A stretch of 52,224 bases of DNA from Candidatus Methylomirabilota bacterium (GTDB lineage Bacteria; Methylomirabilota; Methylomirabilia; Methylomirabilales; 2-02-FULL-66-22): NCBI GenBank assembly GCA_026387775.1, contig JAPLLC010000092.1:1-52224 (forward strand). The letters run 5' to 3'. The first letter of the stretch is position 1, and every line of letters begins with the position of its first letter. Positions 48,401-52,224 of the stretch are shown here, one piece after another. The translations under genes and the position numbers were made by a program. The notes under the pieces were generated by a model. It had not been told where the DNA came from and did no database searches. It saw nothing but the letters and a program-made list of their open reading frames with translations.

Positions 48401-48461
48401 TGCCGGTCATGTGGCGCATGATGAGCGTTTCGAGGCCCTTCTCGGAGATGTCGGTGGTCAT
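45417..48461 (-). CDS. hsdR: type I restriction enzyme R subunit
   Basis: MTTDISEKGLETLIMRHMTG start with AGGAGG RBS; ATPase SAGSGKSNSIAWLAHQL, DEAHSSQGGKTS, SRLNRAHPQKHDCFVLDF. Confidence 0.96.
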   Translation of the reverse strand: MTTDISEKGLETLIMRHMTGTDLPAGGSAQAGGLAVTPGVEAEARPPYGGTGYFAGSARDYDRAHAVDVAQLFAFLRATQPEAFKKLALAAASDPKDISRLKFLARLSSEIGKRGVIDVLRKGVDHGPVHFDLFYGTPSEGNAKAQALHALNRFSVTRQLAYSTDETRRALDLCLFINGLPIATFELKNSLTKQTVEDAVEQYRRDRDPRERLFGFGRCVVHFAVDDGEVRMCTVLMGKGSWFLPLNKGYNDGAGNPPNPNGLKTDYLWKAVLTPAGLTDILENYAQIVETKHQKTGRKKRSQVFPRYHQLGVVRRALADVRAHGAGKRYLVQHSAGSGKSNSIAWLAHQLIGLKRDGKEIFDSVIVVTDRRILDDQIQRTIKQFMQVGATVGHAEHSGDLRKFIEQGKKIIISTVQKFPFILDEIATEGGKTFAIVIDEAHSSQGGKTSAAMSKALGDAAEGKDTETDPEDTVNEALEQRMAARKMLTNASYFAFTATPKNKTLEMFGEALPADAEGKVKHRPFHSYTMKQAVEERFILDVLKSYTPVESYYKLVKKIEDDPEFDTKKANKKLRKYVESHHHAIRLKAEIMIDHFHEQVLAPGKIGGQARAMVVCSGIERAVQYFHAVKAYLEERKSPYKAIVAFSGEHDYGGGKVSETSLNGFPSGDIAEKIQADPYRFLICADKFQTGYDEPLLHTMYVDKPLSGIKAVQTLSRLNRAHPQKHDCFVLDFQNNSEAITFAFQDYYRTTLLAEETDPNKLHDLKTALDRAQVYSPEQVQQFVELFLGGADRDKLDPILDACVAVYTGRLGEDQQVDFKGKAKAFCRTYDFLASIMPYTNREWEKLSILLNLLTPKLPAPKEEDLAKGILEAIDMDSYRVEKKAVMKIALADEDAQIEPVPADGGGRKPEPELDRLSNILKAFNEHFGTLFTDADRVARRIRDDIAPKVAADKAYQNAKENTPHTARMAHDLALGKVMQLLLKDDTQVYKQFVENDSFRRFVGDMVYALTSQG
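48367..48396. repeat. hairpin repeat embedded in hsdR coding sequence
   Basis: CCTGCCTG...CAGGCAGG 8-bp arms around CGCCGAACCTCCGG. Confidence 0.7.
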
Positions 48462-48733
48462 GCGGACCTCCTCTTGGGTGGAGCGCCGACAGATCCCATC
48501 AAACAACCGTCAAACAACCAGCGGTCATATAACCCGATGAATAACATAGCCTTGCGGCGCAGGCCGATGCAAAGGTCTGTCGCAGGATGATCGTTCATCA
48601 AGCGATCCCCGCCGATTGCTCGGGTTGGGTACGGCATCGCCGTTGTGAACTCATCCGTTCTTCCCCTGGTATGGTCGAGGAGAGGTTCATGGTGGAGTCG
48701 GTCTAACAGGGTGGCTAGTTCCTCCGCGTTCAT
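48458..48733 (-). CDS. 91-aa ORF between hsdS and hsdR, unknown function
   Basis: ATG overlaps hsdS stop (ATGA) and its stop overlaps the hsdR ATG (ATGA). Confidence 0.45.
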   Translation of the reverse strand: MNAEELATLLDRLHHEPLLDHTRGRTDEFTTAMPYPTRAIGGDRLMNDHPATDLCIGLRRKAMLFIGLYDRWLFDGCLMGSVGAPPKRRSA

Positions 48734-50148
48734 TCAGTGGCCTCCTCGTCGGAGTGGTCGGCCTCGTTGCTCAAGTTGGCGGGCTCGTCGGTGGCGGCGG
48801 GTGCGGTTTCCTCGGGCAGCTTGGCCGCCGCCTCGCGCACGTCGAGCTTGCCGGTCACCACATCGGCGATGAGGCGGGTGCGGTATTCGCGGAGGAGTTC
48901 GATCTCGCGTTCGAGGCGGGAGATGGCGGTGAGCAACGGCGCCTGCTCGTCAGCTAGGGAATCAAGTATTGCCTGTTGCTCCGCGAGCGAAGGAAACGGA
49001 ACAGCCAAGTTTGCATACTTGTCAGCACCGATATTCTGAATCGTCGCGGTATTGAACGTTGAGTCTTTCCAGGCAGCGAATGCCCTGCTCTGGGTGAATG
49101 CAAAGAGAAACTCTGGAGACACTAGTCCTCGGTGCGGTCTTGCACGGATCAGGTATCCAGCATGGCAAGCAGCCCCCGTGTCCTTGACAACTAGGAACGC
49201 CTTGCCGACAGTAGCTCCGCTTCTGGCCAACAGTATGTCGCCTGGTTCAACCAGGAAATCACATGCAATACTTGGAGGGAGTGAGCGAAACGTCTCGGCT
49301 TTGAGTGAACCGTCTGCACGAAAGTCAGTGATGCGGATATAGCGCGGCCAGTCGGGGTTTGTGAATTCAGCTGCAGCGTTTGCGCCATAAGTCAGTCGCC
49401 CTTTGATCAGGTGTCTCAACCGCCGTACCCCCCAATGCTGCAGAATGTCGCCGAGCCAGGGGATACCGGAGGGTTTGAGGGGGACGGAGGTCGCCTGCCC
49501 TGAGCCTGTCGAGTGGAGGCCGCGGGTGACGGCGCGGTGGATGATGGCCTGCTTCTGCTCCGTGAGCAGCGCGATCACCTTCCGCTTCGCCCGGATCGCC
49601 CGCTCCAGCCGCCCGTTCGCCCAGTCCAGAAACCGCCCGATTGCAGCTTGCTCTTCAGCCGGAGGCAGGGGCATGTAGGCCCGACTCAACCTTTCGTAGT
49701 CGATGTTCTGACCTTCGCGAATGCCCGTCACGAACAGTGTCAAACTGCTAATGAAGTCGGGCGACTTGAAGAAACGCGAGTAGTAGCCTTGACGCACCTC
49801 TCGTCTCGGTGTGAGGATCGTATAAGCGGGACTGATGATGCCGCGACAGTGCGCGAGCTCGATACCCCCCTCGAATGAACGGAGGCTAATGACGAAGTCA
49901 CCCGTCTCAACAAGCTTGAGAAGGTGGAAGTCCTTCATCGCCGTTACGGTCCGCGCGCCGTAATGATCCTTGCGGACGACGCCCTTGCTTTGTGTTGCTG
50001 CAAGCAAAGGTTCCTCTGGGAAGCCCTTCTGAATTCGTTCATTGAAAAGGAACTTCATGCGGCGTTGGCCCCAATGCCCCGGCACCTTCCCGAGCCACGG
50101 CAATCCCGACTCCTTGTATTTCGGATACGGCCTGAGGTCGGCGATCAT
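48730..50148 (-). CDS. hsdS: type I restriction-modification specificity subunit
   Basis: Two-TRD layout: SGLPWLGKVPGHW, PPAEEQAAIGRFLDWANGRLERAI, SGIPWLGDILQHW, PSLAEQQAILDSL. Confidence 0.95.
   Translation of the reverse strand: MIADLRPYPKYKESGLPWLGKVPGHWGQRRMKFLFNERIQKGFPEEPLLAATQSKGVVRKDHYGARTVTAMKDFHLLKLVETGDFVISLRSFEGGIELAHCRGIISPAYTILTPRREVRQGYYSRFFKSPDFISSLTLFVTGIREGQNIDYERLSRAYMPLPPAEEQAAIGRFLDWANGRLERAIRAKRKVIALLTEQKQAIIHRAVTRGLHSTGSGQATSVPLKPSGIPWLGDILQHWGVRRLRHLIKGRLTYGANAAAEFTNPDWPRYIRITDFRADGSLKAETFRSLPPSIACDFLVEPGDILLARSGATVGKAFLVVKDTGAACHAGYLIRARPHRGLVSPEFLFAFTQSRAFAAWKDSTFNTATIQNIGADKYANLAVPFPSLAEQQAILDSLADEQAPLLTAISRLEREIELLREYRTRLIADVVTGKLDVREAAAKLPEETAPAATDEPANLSNEADHSDEEATE
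49492..49516. repeat. repeat-like insertion within hsdS
   Basis: CGCCTGCCCTGAGCCTGTCGAGTGG, encoding (H)STGSGQA between two conserved hsdS blocks. Confidence 0.55.
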
Positions 50149-50453
50149 GGCTGGCTTTCCCGTTCATCGCTATCCCAGTATTCACGGTAGGCGTTGATGT
50201 AGTCGGCGGTGGCGGCCGGGTTGATATCCCAATAGTGACGGCAGAGATTCTTATACATCCGCAGTACGGGTTCGTGGCCGCAGAAGTCGAGCAGGCGATC
50301 AAGCGTGTGCTCGATGTGCCGAATATCGCGACTGCGGGTGCGCAGGATGTCGTCGACCACTGGCTGGTATTGCTGCGCAGCCTGCTGCTGAAGGTCACGC
50401 AGGCCCCGAGCGAGGCTTCTGATTGCCTGGTACGTGGCGTCGCCGGAATTCAT
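50145..50453 (-). CDS. 102-aa protein of unknown function in hsd operon
   Basis: MNSGDATYQAIRSLARGLRDLQQQAAQQYQPVVDDILRTRSRD...; ATGA overlaps on both sides. Confidence 0.75.
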   Translation of the reverse strand: MNSGDATYQAIRSLARGLRDLQQQAAQQYQPVVDDILRTRSRDIRHIEHTLDRLLDFCGHEPVLRMYKNLCRHYWDINPAATADYINAYREYWDSDERESQP

Positions 50454-51592
50454 TGCCGACCTTCCGGGTTGGGGAGCCGCTTGACCGCCTGCTCCCTGGC
50501 GTGTTCCATCGCCTGATGCAGCCGGGCGCGGAGCAGCGGCAGCGGCGGCAACTCCGTGAGGTACTCGCTGACACGGATGGATTTGGCATCGAGCTGAAGC
50601 AGTTCCACCTGCTCGGCATCGGTGGAGGCGCACAGGATGAGTCCGATCGGCGCTTCCTCGCTGGGAGCGCGTTCGTGTTTGTCCAGCCAGCGCAGGTACA
50701 GCTCCATCTGGCCAACATGCGCGGGCTGGAATGACTCCAGTTTCAATTCGACGGCAATCAGCCTGCGGAGGTAGCGGTGGAAGAAGAGCAGGTCGAGATG
50801 AAAATCGTCCTTGCCTACGCTCATGCGCTTTTGTCGGGCGACGAAGGCGAAGCCGGTGCCCAGCTCCAGCAGGACACCCTCGATCTCGCGCAAGATGGCG
50901 CTCTCGAGGTCGCGCTCGCTGTAGGCTCCCGTGAGTCCCAGCAGATCGAGAAGGTACGGATCGCGAAAGACGATGTCGGGGGTCATGTGTCCGTCGCGCA
51001 GTTGCGCAAGCTCCGCCGAGATGACGGCTTCCGGTTTTCTCGACAACGCGGTGCGCTGGAACAGCATGCCGCCGATCTTCTGCCGGAGCGTGCGCACATC
51101 CCAGCGCTCGATTCGGCACATTTCGGCGTAGAAATCGCGAGCCATCTGATCTTTGATCGGCAGCAGCGCATGAACATGTGACCAGCTCAATTGTTGTGAC
51201 AGCGTCACGACAATGGCCTCATCGGGGAACAACTGCGCGAACTGGATCATGCGGGCAATTTCGGCATAGCTAAAGCCGCGCCCATACTCCGCCGTCAATT
51301 CTCGTGACACGGTCACGAGAATTTGTCTTCCATACGCGGCCCTACCGCCTTGGAGATTCTCATTCAAAAGGCGCCGTCCCACGTGCCAGCAGAGCAACGT
51401 CTGTGTGGAATAGGCTACCGTGGCAATCCGCTGGCGTGCGGACTGGATGAGGCTGCGCAAATCCGAGAGGAGGCCCGCAGCATCAACGACTGCGGGCGTT
51501 TTTGTCTCGACGGCTTGGCTGCGTTGTTTGCGATCCTCTGGCCGTAGCGCGGAGGGCCTGGGCTTTGGGTATGAAGGGGCGGCCTTCTTCAT
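50450..51592 (-). CDS. DUF1016/YhcG-like PD-(D/E)XK nuclease domain protein
   Basis: VAYSTQTLLCWHVGRRLLNE, GRGFSYAEIARMIQFAQLFP, DFHLDLLFFHRYLRRLIAVELKLE, GLILCAS. Confidence 0.92.
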   Translation of the reverse strand: MKKAAPSYPKPRPSALRPEDRKQRSQAVETKTPAVVDAAGLLSDLRSLIQSARQRIATVAYSTQTLLCWHVGRRLLNENLQGGRAAYGRQILVTVSRELTAEYGRGFSYAEIARMIQFAQLFPDEAIVVTLSQQLSWSHVHALLPIKDQMARDFYAEMCRIERWDVRTLRQKIGGMLFQRTALSRKPEAVISAELAQLRDGHMTPDIVFRDPYLLDLLGLTGAYSERDLESAILREIEGVLLELGTGFAFVARQKRMSVGKDDFHLDLLFFHRYLRRLIAVELKLESFQPAHVGQMELYLRWLDKHERAPSEEAPIGLILCASTDAEQVELLQLDAKSIRVSEYLTELPPLPLLRARLHQAMEHAREQAVKRLPNPEGRQ

Positions 51593-52224
51593 GGCTTGGC
51601 GCCCCCTTTCAGCAATCCATCCAGCAGCCCCTCGGCCTCTTTCTCGACGGCGAGGATGTCGGCGCTGATCTCTTCGAGCGTACGCAGCGGCTGCGGTTTG
51701 TAGAAGTGGCGGGTGAAGCTCACCTCGTAGCCGACCTTGGTGGCGTCCTCTTTGATCCAGGCATCGGGCGTGTAGGGCAGCACCTCGCGGCGGATGAAGG
51801 CTTCGATGCCGCCTTCTTCCAGGAGCGGCACCTGCTCGGTGTCGCGCAGGTCGGAGTCGGGCTCATACTCCACGAGGCGTGGAGCACCCTCGCCCCCGGC
51901 CCCTCTCCCAGGGGTAGAGGGGAGCTCGAACAGGCCGCGCAGCGCGTCGGCCTTCGCCTTGCCAGGCTTGTGCACCTTAGCAATAACCGGCGGCGCGGTC
52001 TCGACGCGCCAGCTCACAGCCTTCAGGATCTGCTTCAGGTCGGCGGCGGAGAGCCTGATGCCGGCCTGATCGAGCGCGGCATCCACACGGGCGCGGAAGA
52101 TGTTGTGGTCCTCGAAGAGCTTGTCGCCTAATGCCTCCCGCAACGCCGTAGCCGCATCGACGAGGCGGCCGTCGCGCTCCCAGGTCTTGGGGTCGAGTAG
52201 CTTCTTTTTCTTCTTCTCGGGCAG
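51589..52224 (-). CDS. hsdM: type I restriction-modification M subunit, C-terminal part (5' end outside window)
   Basis: LPEKKKKKLLDPKTWERDGRL...VEYEPDSDLRDTEQVPLLEEGGIEAFIRREVLPYTPDAWI; reading frame continues past 52224. Confidence 0.9.
   Translation of the reverse strand: MPEKKKKKLLDPKTWERDGRLVDAATALREALGDKLFEDHNIFRARVDAALDQAGIRLSAADLKQILKAVSWRVETAPPVIAKVHKPGKAKADALRGLFELPSTPGRGAGGEGAPRLVEYEPDSDLRDTEQVPLLEEGGIEAFIRREVLPYTPDAWIKEDATKVGYEVSFTRHFYKPQPLRTLEEISADILAVEKEAEGLLDGLLKGGAKP
51900..51922. repeat. hairpin repeat embedded in hsdM coding sequence
   Basis: CCCCTCT-CCCAGGGGT-AGAGGGG. Confidence 0.7.

Noticed and set aside
46368-48590. Long plus-strand ORF (740 aa) opposite hsdR
   Set aside because: Antisense to a well-supported hsdR; composition and absence of motifs fit a GC-rich shadow ORF.
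1-52224. CRISPR arrays, tRNA or rRNA genes
   Set aside because: No regularly spaced direct repeats and no recognisable tRNA or rRNA sequence noticed by eye; a tRNAscan/Infernal run would be needed to exclude them formally.
1-52224. Insertion sequences or transposases as cause of the duplications
   Set aside because: No transposase-like ORF or terminal inverted repeat pair was recognised; relics are explained without invoking an IS.

Overview
GC-rich bacterial chromosomal or metagenomic window, read by eye from the sequence and ORF track; no database search was run. Lineage is not established. Hopanoid genes plus gene style would fit Methylomirabilota/Rokubacteria-like bacteria, but this is a low-confidence guess. 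Main blocks: (1) tldD, a nucleoside-hydrolase-like lipoprotein, a START-like protein, and a 37-aa Lys-rich protein absent from the ORF track. (2) About 4.5-20.7 kb, a carbohydrate/hydroxy-acid catabolic region: CMD-family protein, Asp/Glu racemase, RraA-like, SDR, split transketolase, two PHP paralogs, HAD, binding-protein-dependent sugar ABC transporter without ATPase, GpsA-like and UroD-like enzymes, GntR/FCD regulator, Gfo/Idh/MocA, and a PfkB kinase frameshifted by a perfect 28-bp tandem duplication. The region also holds gene relics: a HAD N-terminus beside PHP copy 2 and a third permease N-terminus. (3) UshA-like nucleotidase plus NUDIX-GNAT fusion, DEAD-box helicase, DUF4139 protein, sigma/anti-sigma pair, TetR, Pal, and an aldehyde:ferredoxin oxidoreductase pseudogene. 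(4) Hopanoid cluster (hpnA, CruF-like, hpnH, shc, hpnG), GH57, DUF502, CNNM/CorC-type transporter, and a YhdP/AsmA-like protein with a 57-bp in-frame tandem repeat. (5) A type I restriction-modification operon (hsdM-DUF1016 nuclease-102 aa-hsdS-91 aa-hsdR). Every junction in it is a 4-bp ATGA overlap, and hsdM, hsdS and hsdR each appear to carry a different short repeat inserted in frame. The last block is the best candidate for follow-up.
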